Source of the DNA: Blakeslea trispora
Taxonomy: Eukaryota > Mucoromycota > Mucoromycetes > Mucorales > Choanephoraceae
Length of the DNA: 64,000 nucleotides
Assembly: GCA_025331445.1 (NCBI GenBank)
Contig: JAIWNE010000006.1
Coordinates: forward strand, 124,001-188,000
Direction: 5' to 3'
Below, piece after piece: positions 1 to 11,153 of the stretch (its first letter is position 1; each line of letters opens with the position of its first letter). The notes under the pieces were generated by a model. The model worked only from the letters and a program-made list of their open reading frames with translations. It was not told the DNA's origin and did no database searches. Made by a program: the position numbers and the translations under genes.

Positions 1-439
1 ATTTTTGTACATAAAAACTAATCATGTCAAGCATAATCTACTGCAGCTTATTAAAATTAAAATTAAAATAAGCATGGATGTTGGTAAATGACAAGAGCAG
101 TAACAGAGAGAGAGAGAATTGTAGAGCAATATCCAAAGTTACTTGTAATAAAATACTTAAACTACTGGAAGGAGTGTATAACACTAAAAATAATGCATTG
201 TCTCTTTTCTGTTATCATGTTTCCATTCATCCCGAAACCGCACAATTCATCCGGTCTTAATACCCTCAAAAAACCACAGTGATATTAAATTCTTCCAGAT
301 TGATATAGAATTGTAAGCATTCTGAGCAGCAGTCTTTTCGGCAACAAATCCTACCCTCACCTATAAACTTTTTCTTTTATTCCCTCATTTTCAAATGAAA
401 ACATCATAAATGAGTTCATGTTAGGCTGACGTCAAAGTT
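1..439. other. AT-rich stretch, no gene seen
   Basis: Short open frames only, with no recognisable family, splice structure or RNA gene. It lies next to transposon relics and is probably decayed repeat DNA. Confidence 0.5.
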
Positions 440-1345
440 CAAGTTTAACTATGCACTTTTAGAGTTATAAGTCTGTAAGTGGGAAAGCAGTAATGCTGAA
501 CTCATAAGTGACAATGACAAATTTGTTCGAAAAGCGATTGCCACTATACTCCCTAAAGCAACCAGTAGAGAACCCATTGTACTTGAACGAATGGAAGCAA
601 CAATCAAAGAAGACAAGAGAAAAAGAAAATTAAGCACTAATGTCGAAATATCTTTATTGAAAAAGCTGAAGGTTAGGGTAAAAAAAAAGTGAGATATGAA
701 GACAAAGGTAAGTTTGTTGATGCTTGTAGAGAAGTCGATATGTACTTGTAATTAGGCTAATTTTCTTTTAAGTCCTGACAATAGCTATGATACAGAAAAT
801 TGTGAAGAAAGAGCTGTTGATCCCAAATATCAAAACATGCTCAAATGAACCGCTACATATATTTGATTGATGTTAAGATGGCTTCTGTGGATTTAAGGCA
901 CTTGCTGTCCAAATCCTTTTAATTATTGGCTATGTGTATGATTTGGACAATTGTAAGGAAAGAATTTGCAGAAGGATTTGGCAGTACTACAACTTGCTTC
1001 AATGTAAATACTTTGGTCGATGAACCTCACTGACCCAATGTTCCTGAGTGTATTTAGACTGCTTCATGTACTTTTGGTGTACCAATTGCTAACAAAGTAT
1101 GCATGTTCCTTGCTATTTTGCCTCATGTTGTTCAAAAAGAGCTGGATTTCCTCCACTTTAAAAAGAATTAAAACCCTAGCCAGAATTTCTCATTGTGAAT
1201 AAAATAGGTGGCAAGTCTTTACCTTTGGCAGTTCTAACAATAATCATTGGGTTACACTAAGTATGAGAAGATCAATTAAGCCTATTTGGCCTGTAGTCAA
1301 TGCAGCTCATGCTGTGGCTATGACAAATTTGAACAGAGGCAATAC
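440..1345 (+). pseudogene. Decayed MULE-type transposon relic with OTU-protease remnant
   Basis: The plus strand carries coding-like fragments broken by stops and frame changes. From about 877 the frame reads DGFCGFKALAV, which matches the catalytic Asp-Gly-x-Cys motif of OTU cysteine proteases. From about 1209 another frame reads WQVFTFGSS...NHWVTL, matching the catalytic-His motif at the end of the same fold. A basic, Lys-rich segment at about 490-700 precedes them. OTU domains joined to MULE-type transposases are common in Mucorales repeats, so I read this as a dead copy. No intact frame exceeds about 60 codons. The OTU call rests on the two motifs in the right order and spacing; the link to a MULE is inference. 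Confidence 0.5.
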
Positions 1346-1622
1346 ATCAAGAACCTTCTAGAAACATCACTTGCCATTCAATAAGGTAATTCATTAGAGC
1401 AAACAAAGCTATTCAATGCCAATTAGCAATCTTTATCTATTTCTTATTTAAAATACACAATAATTGCAAGCATATTTTTTGAATCGCAAACAAATGACTT
1501 CAGTTCATGGCAAACTAGCTTGAATGTGCACTTATTAAGTTGAATCTATTCTCTCTTTTTAATACTTGAATAGTAGTGAGGTGTAGGAATTGCATCAAGG
1601 AAAGCAAAAGAAGTAAATCTTA

Positions 1623-1943
1623 TTGGAAGCTCTGGTTCATAACATTCAAGCGAGGAATTTAAAGACCTACAACTCAAAAACAAAGTATTTGGGTGGAGGG
1701 GTCATACTCTGTTTTTATTACGGTTATGAAAAACGCCACTGCAGAGCAGTATGCCCTAAGAAAAATAGCTTTCAAATTATCAGTGACAAGAGCATTTTAA
1801 GATCCATTGCAAATACTAGCCCTTACGTTAGACTGGTAGATTTTGATCTGAATAGACTCATTTTGTTAGCAGACAACATAAATTCAACCTTTGTATCCCT
1901 TGATAGATTATTTACCCTTTTTTTTGCTCCAAGTAGACAGTAG
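1623..1943 (+). pseudogene. Fragment with degenerate zinc knuckle (retroelement gag/ORF1 relic)
   Basis: A 106-codon open frame includes CFYYGYEKRHCRAVCPKK (about 1710-1763). This looks like a CCHC zinc knuckle (C-x2-C-x4-H-x4-C) in which the second Cys has become Tyr. No other domain is visible and the surroundings are non-coding, so it is probably the remnant of a retroelement nucleic-acid-binding protein. A chance open frame remains possible. Confidence 0.3.
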
Positions 1944-3409
1944 CTGAGAAACAGACTCAAATCAAATCATGCTTTCTGCATATTAAATCTTTCCATTTTT
2001 GGACATGATCATGTAGCTTACCTGACAAACACAGTGAACTTTAATGAAAACAAACATACAAGCTAAAGCTGATCTCATATATAGAACAAGGTTTGCTTGT
2101 CAAAAGAGAGCAATGCTTCTTTTATTGTTATTTATGCTGAGCATTCATAAATATACTTTTAAGCAGCAAAAACGATATACTATTCAATGTACAAGTCGCT
2201 ATTTCTTTTCTTGATTAGCTCCAACCAAGTTTAGTTGAAATATTAAAAATGGCTTTTAGGGTTCCAAGAAGTCTAATTCTCTGAGAAATAAAAGCCTGTA
2301 ATACAATCTTACAGCTTTTTTATCTTTAACTTGAGAGCCAACTCTACTTCAAGCTTAGCTAGAAAAAGAAAACCACTTTTTAGTCTCTTAAAAAAAAAAT
2401 ATTTGTGGTATTTAGTTCCATCTCTTTCTTTTCAAAGATAAAAAATCTAGAGCTCTTTCTCATTAAATCACTAATCCGCAAAATACCACATCACTTATAT
2501 GCAGTCAATTCTAATCTATCAGCCATAGTAGATAGACTAGCAAATCTTGTTTTATATTCAAAGCATTCATGCGTTTGTTTAAAATGTTTGAATTATCACT
2601 TTATAGCCCAGCATTTTTTTACTTTTCATTCTACTCTTATAGCAAGCCTTTCAAAAGGCCTATAATAAAGAAGACACAAAATAAAACAAAACAAGGCTTG
2701 TCTTCTCATAGTTTGCTTGTGTCTCTCTTTGCTATCCATTGCCTTTTCGAAACAATCAATTCTACATAATGATTTTCATGCCGCCTTTTTCTTGGAACGG
2801 AACAGACTATACTTGCTGCCGATGGCGTGTGTGTATTTGAGATAAGCTTCAAAGATATTTATCCAAGACCATCAACTAATTCCTTGAATATCTCTTTCAA
2901 CCTCTGTGCCCTCAACAAAAAAACGCAATTTTTATTTCGAGTCAAAATCAAAGCTTAGGATACTAATACTTCAATTCTCATGCCTTGTAACTCGTAGCTA
3001 CTTTAATCCTCTGAGACTGTACAGTTCTACCATTGACAGTGTATAGAGTGATCTTTGTCAGTACAACTTATAAGCGCAATTTAATTTTTCGCTATATCCG
3101 GAAATGGTCTATTTTTATACAAACAAAGAAAAAACTAACCGAATAAAGTTATTCGCTGACCTGTAACAACAAAAAGGAAAAGGCAGTTGATTTTTTTTTT
3201 TCACTTTCTTTCTTCTCTTCTTTTTTTCTTTTCTTTTTTCATATATTTAGATACCTTTTTTTTTTCTTGTTTTTAATTGTATATACCTTTCTTTCTTTTT
3301 TCTTTGCTTTTCTTTAATAAATTGTAAGGACTAATGAAAATAGCAGAAAATGATTTTACTCATATAGCCTTTTTGATAGCCTTGTCTTATATCATTTTAC
3401 ATCATACAT
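1944..3409. other. Intergenic, AT-rich; promoter side of the ankyrin gene
   Basis: No gene recognised. About 3185-3325 is dominated by pyrimidine (T/CT) tracts on the plus strand, a pattern seen upstream of several genes in this window. It probably belongs to the promoter or 5' UTR of the ankyrin gene that starts at 3410. Confidence 0.5.
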
Positions 3410-6100
3410 ATGTTTGAATACCAACAATCAACTAAAAGAAGATATCCAACTCAGAAACCAAAACCATCACTTCATGCCTTAGACAATGACGAAGAAGAAG
3501 ACAACAGTGACCAAGAATACTATAAATTTCAAGCCAAGAAAAAGCGTCGACTTCGAGCTATGACTCAATCTTCTTCACCTGAACCACAACCTTCTTCAAA
3601 AAAAGGTCGTAAAAAAGCCTTTCTCAATCCTAACCGCAAAGATAAAGCAGGCAGAACAAAGCTCTTCTTTGCTACAACAGCTGGCCATCTCGATAAAGTC
3701 AAAGAATTGATTGAGCTAGGTGCAGATGTTAATTTCAAAGATAATGCTGGTTGGACACCACTTCATGAAGCTGCTTTAAAGGGTCAATATGAAATTGGTA
3801 GACATTTGATTAAATGTGGAGCTGAAATCAATGTCCGCGGATTTGGTTTAGACACGCCTTTACATGATGCTTGTAGCAGTAATTCGCCTGAATGTGTTCA
3901 ACTCTTGGTAGATGCAGGTGCAGACGTGTTTGCATTGAATGAAGCTGAAAAACGACCCATTGATTTGTGCACAGATGAAGCTTGTCAACGTATCTTGCAA
4001 ACCAAAATGAACGAACTTGAACGACTGATTGCTCGAGACAAAGATGGCCGATCATCGCTTCATCGCGCTTGTGTCAACAACAGACTACAGAAGGCTCAGT
4101 CGTTAATTGAACAGGGTGCTGATGTCAACGCAAAGGACAACCAGGATGCTACCCCCTTACACTTGGCTTGTGCTGCAGGACATTTAGATGTTGTCAAACT
4201 CTTGATCGATCAGGGTGGTATTGTCAATATTCTTGGAACCGATAGAGATGATACGCCTTTGCATCAAGCCAGTCGCAACGGACATGTGGAAACAGTAAAG
4301 TATTTGATCTCCTCTGCAGGTGCTGATGTCAACATGAAGGACAAATCAGGCAAAAATCCATACCAAGTTTCAACAGCTTATCCTCTTATACGACAGCTTT
4401 TGACGGCACGCATGGATGAGGTGCGTTTAGAAAGAGAGGCATGTAATGCGTTGGATGAAATTGCTAGCAAAACTGCTCAGCGAAATGAACCAGAACGCCA
4501 GTTAACTAGAGAAGAGAAAAAGATTCAAAATTACATGCGTGTCTTTGCTAACCTCGATGGTAAGCCTCCTCAATCATCTCAACAGCTCATGCAGCAACAT
4601 GACTTTGTTAGTTCAACGGCATCAAAGAAAAAGAAAAGAACAACAAGAAGAAAGTCAGTATCTGTCGAAAGCGATGTATCTTTGCCTCAGCAACGCAAGA
4701 AATCACCCTCTGCTCCTACTAAGCTTGATGCCACCAAGAAAGACACAAGCGGCCGTACACAACTTCACAAATACGCTAAGCGAGGCGATACAGAGAAAGT
4801 AGAGACTCTCTTGGAAATAGGCGCAAACCCTGACGAGAAAGACTATGCTGGCTGGACACCATTACATGAGGCAGCGTTAAATGGACATTATCAAGTAGTC
4901 AAAGCATTACTTCGATATGGTGCAAGCGCTAATCCTAAGGGAGCTGACATGGACACACCTTTACATGATGCTACTGAAAACAACCATTGCGACATTGTGG
5001 AACTTTTGTTGGAGCATGGCGCTGACCCTTTTGCCCGAAATGCACACGATGCAGAGCCGATTGATATTGCTACTGAAAATGAATTTGATGATATCGTGCT
5101 AGTCTTGCAATCAGCTAGTCCTGTCGCAAAAAAGAAGCGTGTCTCCAAAATCAAGCGAGAAGGCAAAGGTGATAAGAATGGAAATCAAGAGAATGAAAAT
5201 GGGGAGGATGAAGATAAGAACAGCAGCTCTATTGATTCACAAACTGAGAGTAAGTTCTTTCAAGTTCAGCTAGACTAAACCTAACTTTTGTAAATAGGGT
5301 TTCCAAAGAAAAGCACCAAGAAGCGTCGTTTGATACAAGCAGCCGATCTTATAAAAAACAAGTTGACTGATGATGATGAGCAGCTACCTACAGATGAGGC
5401 TTGTTCAGATTCTCAATTGGTTGCTGTCAAATTAGAATCGGACGTAGAAGATGTTGTTCCCTCTATAAAACGAAAGAAATCACACAAGAACAATAGCGAT
5501 GATAGCAAACATGATATGGAGAAGGGAGAACTACAAAAGCAGAGTACAACAAGATCTTCACCCAATGCTGTTCAACAACGCTATATTCCTTGTAAAAAAA
5601 GCATATATAACAGTATGGTTCCGCCTCTTCATTCACCCATTCATACACCACCACCAGATCATTGGAATGTCACCAACAAGGATTTTTATTCCCCTCTTTA
5701 TACTGTTCAAATGTTCAATGCGCCCAATTCAGATTACTATGTAATTGATCTACAAGTCAGTCTGTTGCTTGGTATACCACTTGACAAATTTTGGTTGACA
5801 TATCCATATCTCAATCGCAAAATAATCCATACAGAAGGTAAAGCACGACTGTGGTGTACGTTAAAGCAAATAATTCATGAAGAGAAAGAACAATTCGTAT
5901 CAAGAACTCTTTACTTTATTGCTCTTGACGATGTGCTTCACTTGATCAAGCGTGACTTTAATCATCTCAGCGCAAACTTAATCACAATCACTTTAGATAT
6001 TGGTTATTCTGATGAGTCAGTGCTTGTGAGAAAACATTATAACCTTCCACCCAAGATTGCCATGAAAATGAAAAAGTGTGGTTACCAATTTCAGCATTAA
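3410..6100 (+). CDS. Ankyrin-repeat nuclear protein, Hos4/ANKRD11-like
   Basis: Two exons (3410-5249, 5298-6100) give 880 residues. The intron (5250-5297) is GT-AG and joins in phase. The N-terminus is basic and Ser/Pro-rich with NLS-like KKKRR runs. Ankyrin repeats fall in three blocks (about residues 75-200, 205-320 and 440-570). Blocks one and three share the same unusual units: AGWTPLHEAAL, then DTPLHDA, then a P-I-D motif. The linker and the region after block three are Lys-rich and charged. The last 190 residues form a separate globular-looking domain I cannot name. The DYAGWTPLHEAALNGHY style of repeat is typical of Hos4, a subunit of the yeast Set3 deacetylase complex, and of animal ANKRD11/12, so a chromatin co-regulator role is inferred. 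The 3' end converges on the b5-reductase gene 88 bp away. Confidence 0.75.
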
Positions 6101-6188
6101 GATATACCCTTTCCCAATTTTTTTTTTTTTATTTCAGAAAAAAAAAAAGAGAAATGCATTCCATCAAAATAAATATTTTTTGATTCGT

Positions 6189-7185
6189 TTACATCTTGTA
6201 TACACGGTCTTGAATGTAACCTAATTCTTTCAAGAGACCTCTTAAAGTACCTTGACTCTTATCAGGGTTTTTATCACCACTGATGGCTTCCATCATGGGA
6301 GGAGGACCACAAACGATGATGACAGACGATTCAACATCGGGTTGAGGCATTGTCTTTTTCAAAAGTTCGCCATTAACATAGCCCTTGTGACCAGTCCAGT
6401 TATCGGATGGCTTTTCGACAACATAATGAACACTGAAACGATCAGGATACTGCTGAGCATAGCCGTCAAGTTCCTTTTTGAACAGAATGTCTTCTTCAGT
6501 CAAGTTGGCAAAAACCAATGAAAACTTGGTCTTTTCGGTGGATTCTGGTGTTAGCACATTACGTAACAATTGAAGCTAATAGATATGTTAATAGAAGAGA
6601 TCGATATGATGTCATTTTTCGCCTTTACCATAGGTGTAATGCCAGTACCACCTTCAAAGCAAGACTGTTAAGAATAATTTCAAGTAGCGCAAAGATGATG
6701 AACTTACCTGCAACCATGCCAACATGGTCGACACGTCTCTTTTCCCAGTTGTATTTTTCAAAGGGGCCCTTGATATCAATTGTGTCGCCTACTTTCAGAG
6801 AGTGAACATGACTACTCATGTTTCCTTGTGGATAGTTCTTGATAACAAAATCAATGTGTCCTTGTGTCTATCAAACCCGATAAGTTTAATATGGTGTCTA
6901 ACTTTGTGCCTTTTCTTCATTTACCTTTTCATGGGAAGTAGGTGTGTAAGGACGGACTACTTCTTCGGACTTGCCATCCTTGTCTACGTTGCCACGGAAC
7001 ATGACACATGAAGTAATAGGCAAATTGGACACGTCAGTTTCATTTGGAAGCTTGAAACGGAAAAGAGAGACATTGTGGTTGACACGCTCTACTTTTTCGA
7101 GCTATGGCAACTGATAAGTAAATGAGAAAACATAGAAAAACAAATTTACCTTAAAAGATCTGAATTCTGAAGGGGAGAAAACCAT
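6189..7185 (-). CDS. NADH-cytochrome b5 reductase
   Basis: Five exons on the minus strand (7150-7185, 6925-7101, 6708-6867, 6629-6651, 6189-6575) give 260 residues. The enzyme passes electrons from NADH through FAD to cytochrome b5, serving lipid desaturation and sterol synthesis. The FAD-binding motif RPYTPTS and the NADH-binding motifs GGTGITPMLQLLR and CGPPPMMEA are all present. GGTGITPM is split across a 23-nt exon. The usual N-terminal membrane anchor of Cbr1/Mcr1 proteins is missing: the model begins at MVFSPSEFRSFK, directly at the FAD domain. Either this is a soluble form or an upstream anchor exon was missed. Family assignment is secure; the exact start is not. Confidence 0.88.
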
Positions 7186-8239
7186 TGTTACTACTATTAA
7201 GTGATAAATGCAATAAAATATATATAAAAAAGAAAAGATCAAATGTGCATCAGATCTTTTATTTATGTATTTTGTTTATTCCCGATTTAGGAGTCCTTCT
7301 TTTTTTCGATCATCAAAGAGTTTTCAGCTACGAATTTCGGATTTTGTAATGCATCCATACAAGAAAAAAATAATTGCATAAATTCAATACTGATGCGATT
7401 TAAAATAATGTCAATCAAAGATTACTGTTTATCTTGAGATTACACTTAAAAACACTGCGTATCTTAATAGACTATAAACGCTTTCTGTTTGTAGATAATC
7501 TGGGCAACTTTTCCTATACATACGTGCTCGTTGTATTATATATTTTCTTCTAATTCAAAGAATTAAGCTCAGTTAAGACTATCTTACTAATTGCTTCATA
7601 AGAAACAAAAGAGATGCTCGCATACATGTTTGCTACCTGTGTCCCTTTAATCAATTGTATGAACATGCGCACCAGTTTTAGTTTACTTGAAACATAATTC
7701 GTCAACATAACTTGTCTATACCAATCAGAATTGATTTGGTAATTGAGAGGCAGTATCAAGATGTTTTCAAAGAGCTCAGAAAAAAATATATATCATTAAA
7801 GAAAAAGCCATCTGTCTTGATGCTCAGGCTGTTTATTTCTGCTCTTTAGGGAGCAATTGTTTACACAGAAAGCCTGTGGCGAGATGAAACGCGTCAAACA
7901 TACTTCCATCTGCTCAATATACGTGAGATTCGCATACTCAAAGAATATATTATCATGTACATTAATGCTATAACGTCTACTTTTTGGTTCTGCCACCACT
8001 CTGGAGATGTTATCCTCGGAAAAAAACAGGGACTTGAGGATGCCGTCAACAGTAAATGCAATAAGTGAGCCAGCCAGTCAAATGGATACCAACATGAGTT
8101 CTTGATGACAGCATAAATCAAGATAGCAACTTGATGCTTTCCTAGAATCTCCTATTAACTTTCGATTCTTCCCCATCTCTGTTCAACACCTGGAACAGGG
8201 ATTTCATCTTTCCGTCCAACTCATCAATAATAAGTGATA
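7186..8239. other. Intergenic, no gene seen
   Basis: Only short open frames, none with recognisable motifs. It borders the transposon relics downstream. Confidence 0.5.
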
Positions 8240-8560
8240 GATCTACACTATTACTCAATTTTTGCCTCGCTGAACTGTAACAGCTTAATGAAATCTCATG
8301 ATACTCAAGAACAGGCCCATTTCATCTGCTACCTATGCTCATTAAATTTCAATATTCTAGCATTTCAAGAAACTCATGTGTCTCATGATACTCAACACTT
8401 TATCACAACACAATTCTAAGCTCATTAAGCCCTACATTGTTCTCACTCGAGTTAGTTCATCTCTCCGCTCCTTTCTACATTGCAATGATTTATGCTCCCG
8501 ACGATTCCCCTAAAGAACAGCATACCTTCTTCTCTACTACTCTCTAACCGACGTTGCTCA
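8240..8560 (+). pseudogene. Decayed LINE endonuclease fragment
   Basis: The frame reads SLNCNSLMK near 8271 and then LNFNILAFQETHVS near 8342. These match the N-terminal strand and the catalytic-Glu motif (FQETH) of apurinic-like endonucleases in non-LTR retrotransposons. After a frame change, APFYIAMIYAPDDSP (about 8468-8512) matches the next conserved strand. There is no reverse transcriptase downstream, so this is a truncated, dead copy. It is not closely similar to the intact LINE at 32.1-37.8 kb, whose equivalent motif reads LSECHL. Confidence 0.6.
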
Positions 8561-8699
8561 CCTGAGTGAGTTTTGATTTTGATCGTGTCCTTAGATTGAC
8601 TTCTTTTTTTCTAAGCAGTCATACACTTTAGCTATAGAGTGTCTTCAAAACCCACACAACATCGCTAATTAGAACAAAATTGCAAGCTTCTTTTATTCT

Positions 8700-8960
8700 G
8701 GTCGTCAAAGTCTCTTCCTTCAAAAAAAAGCTTCTATCTTGAGTTTGTTTTTGCAAGCAGCCCAAGATTGCTCAGTTGGGTTGAGCTCAAGGAAATAAGG
8801 GAGGACTAGGTACACACAACCATACCTACAACTCTTGATATAGCTTGCTATATCCTGATGCACATTATCCATTAAGAGACAATAGCCTTTGAACAATTCA
8901 TGCTTATCCATAATATCTAAATAAGTGACCAGTGACTGCTCCGCCTTGGTTGGCTAGCTC
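8700..8960 (-). pseudogene. Decayed Tc1/mariner (DDE_3) transposase fragment
   Basis: Minus-strand reading gives LMDNVHQDI, then YLVLPYFLELNPTEQSWA. This matches the second catalytic Asp (VMDNAxxH) and the PPYSPxLNPIEQxW block with the third acidic residue in Tc1/mariner transposases. Upstream, GGAVTGH and MDKHELFKG lie in shifted frames, so the copy is frameshifted. It lies just after the LINE relic. Terminal repeats were not found. Confidence 0.65.
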
Positions 8961-9602
8961 ATAGTCGTCCCTTACACCCTGACCAACCCCTCCAACAGAA
9001 GCTCACCCTATCAATTGCTTACAAATCCATAATAGACTACAAATGCCGCTACCTATAGAAGATTCTTTGCCTTTCCTTTTGCCCTTTTACATTTTTGCCT
9101 TTATGTCCCCCAAAGGATTTTTTTTTTGATTCTCATACATTTCGATCTGGCTAGGTCAATTCAACTTTCAAGCTAAATGCTTATAGGCCATTCAAATTTA
9201 TCTAAATAGAAAAAAAAAAAAAACCACTAATCATATCTATCCGATTTGTGCCAATCTATGTTTCATCATATCACGTCTTACTCCGATATTTCGGGAGTAG
9301 ATATGAGCTGTCAAGTAAAAAAAAAAGTAAATCTGAGGAGAAATGATAGTAAAGGAAAAGAAGTAATGGAAGTTCTTTAATACAAGAGAGCATGTAATCG
9401 CTCAGGCATATTCAATTTGGCAAAGCAAATCTATGTATTCAATTGAAAAGAAAAGGATTGACATCTAGCTCCTATCTTTCGGAAGAAGTAGTTTAAGCGC
9501 AAAGGGAAACTGAGTATGAATTAATCTAATCATATAAAAAGAAAAAAAAGATAATGATTTGTCCGAACCCTTTTTTTTTTTTCTTCTTGGAAATCAATTA
9601 GA
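8961..9602. other. Intergenic, upstream of aminotransferase
   Basis: AT-rich with several poly-A/T runs; no gene recognised. The last few hundred bases must hold the promoter of the plus-strand aminotransferase gene. Confidence 0.45.
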
Positions 9603-11067
9603 ATGGATTATTCAAAGCATATTAGTGAAGCCAGCAAAGCTAGAAACCCTTCAGCCAGTAAAGTGTTTTTTTTTAAGAAAAAAGATCAAAAGTTTTTATT
9701 GATCTTTCTCTTCACCAATAGTTCGTGCTCTTATGCCTTACATGAATCGTAAAGACATTGTAAGTGATCATCATATATTCCAAGAGATAAAATAAGCTTA
9801 TTCTATACATCCATGATTTAGATCTCTCTTGGTGCAGGCCAACCTAATCCAGCTACATTTCCCTTCGCTAGCATGTCCATTACATTGAAGACTGGTGAAC
9901 ACATTCAATTAGATGACGACCTTTTCAATCGTGCCTTATCTTATGATCTGACTGTAAGATCCATTGAGAGCTGAACATGGTAAAAGAGGAACAAGCTGAC
10001 TTTTGTTCAATTTTTAGGCTGGACAACCTGGCTTGAATGCTTGGTTATGTGAGCTTCAGCGTCTTGAACACCGTCCACCTGTCGAATTTGATTTATCCAT
10101 CGGTGCAGGCTCTCAGGATTTGTTGACAAAAGCTCTGGAGATGATGACCAATCCCGGAGAAGCTCTGCTAGTAGAAAACCCTACGTATACAGGTGCTTTG
10201 AGCTTTTTGGATAACTTGGATTGTACCTTGGCTGATGTTGCAACAGACGATTTGGGCATTGTGCCTGAATCATTGGAAGCCATGTTAGCTAACTGGCCTG
10301 AATCGAATCCCACCCGAAACAAAAACCAACCTCGTCCTCATTGTCTATATACAATTCCTTCTGGAGGTAACCCTACTGGTGTCACTGCCAGCTTGGAGCG
10401 TAAGAAAGCTGTATATGCCATTTGCTCAAAGTACGATATCATGATCCTTGAAGACGATGCTTATTACTATCTCCAGTTTGACACACGTATTCCCTCCTAT
10501 CTCTCATTAGACACAGACGGCCGTGTCTTGCGCTGTGACAGTATGAGTAAGATCTTGTCGTCTGGTCTTCGTTTGGGTTGGATCACAGGGCCCAAACCCT
10601 TGATTGAACGTATCAATATGCACACGATGGTCACTAATTTGCAACCCTCTGGTGTTCCTCAAGCCATGGTCTATGCCCTTTTAGAGACTTGGGGTCATTC
10701 TGGTTTCTTTGCTCATGTTGATCGAGTTGCTGATTTCTATCGTGAAAAGAGAGATCAGTTTTGCGAATGTTTGACACGTCACTTGAAGGGACGTGCCGAA
10801 TGGGCCATGCCTACAGCTGGTATGTTTGTTTGGCTCAAACTGTTAGGTGGCATTGAAGATTCTTATGATCTGGTCATGAACAAGGTTATTAAAGAAAATG
10901 TATTGGCTATTCCTGGTTTGGCCTTCATGCCTCAAAAGAATAAGAATCCATACGTACGTGTGAGTTTCAGCAATGTGACAAAGGAAGACATGGATGAAGC
11001 TTTACGTCGGTTGGCGTCTGTTATTGATAAAGAAGCTGAACTCAATGGTGCTAAAATAGAAGCTTAA
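9603..11067 (+). CDS. Aminotransferase class I/II, Aro8/kynurenine-aminoadipate type
   Basis: Four exons (9603-9657, 9722-9759, 9822-9953, 10018-11067) give 424 residues. This is a PLP-dependent fold-type I aminotransferase. ISLGAGQPNP, the SGGNPTG motif, LEDDAYYY and the PLP-lysine motif DSMSKILSSGLRLGW (Lys at about residue 253) are all visible. The family includes yeast Aro8/Aro9 and human KAT II/AADAT, which transaminate aromatic amino acids, 2-aminoadipate and kynurenine, so a role in aromatic or lysine metabolism is likely. The first ATG lies directly before the conserved domain and no mitochondrial presequence is evident. The 3' end converges on pacC 86 bp away. Substrate cannot be fixed from sequence. 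Confidence 0.9.
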
Positions 11068-11153
11068 GTTATTCCCCCCCCCCTCCTCCAAACAATAAAA
11101 AATCTCTAGAACTTTGCATAATTTTTTTATTTATTTATTATATCTTGTGTTCA

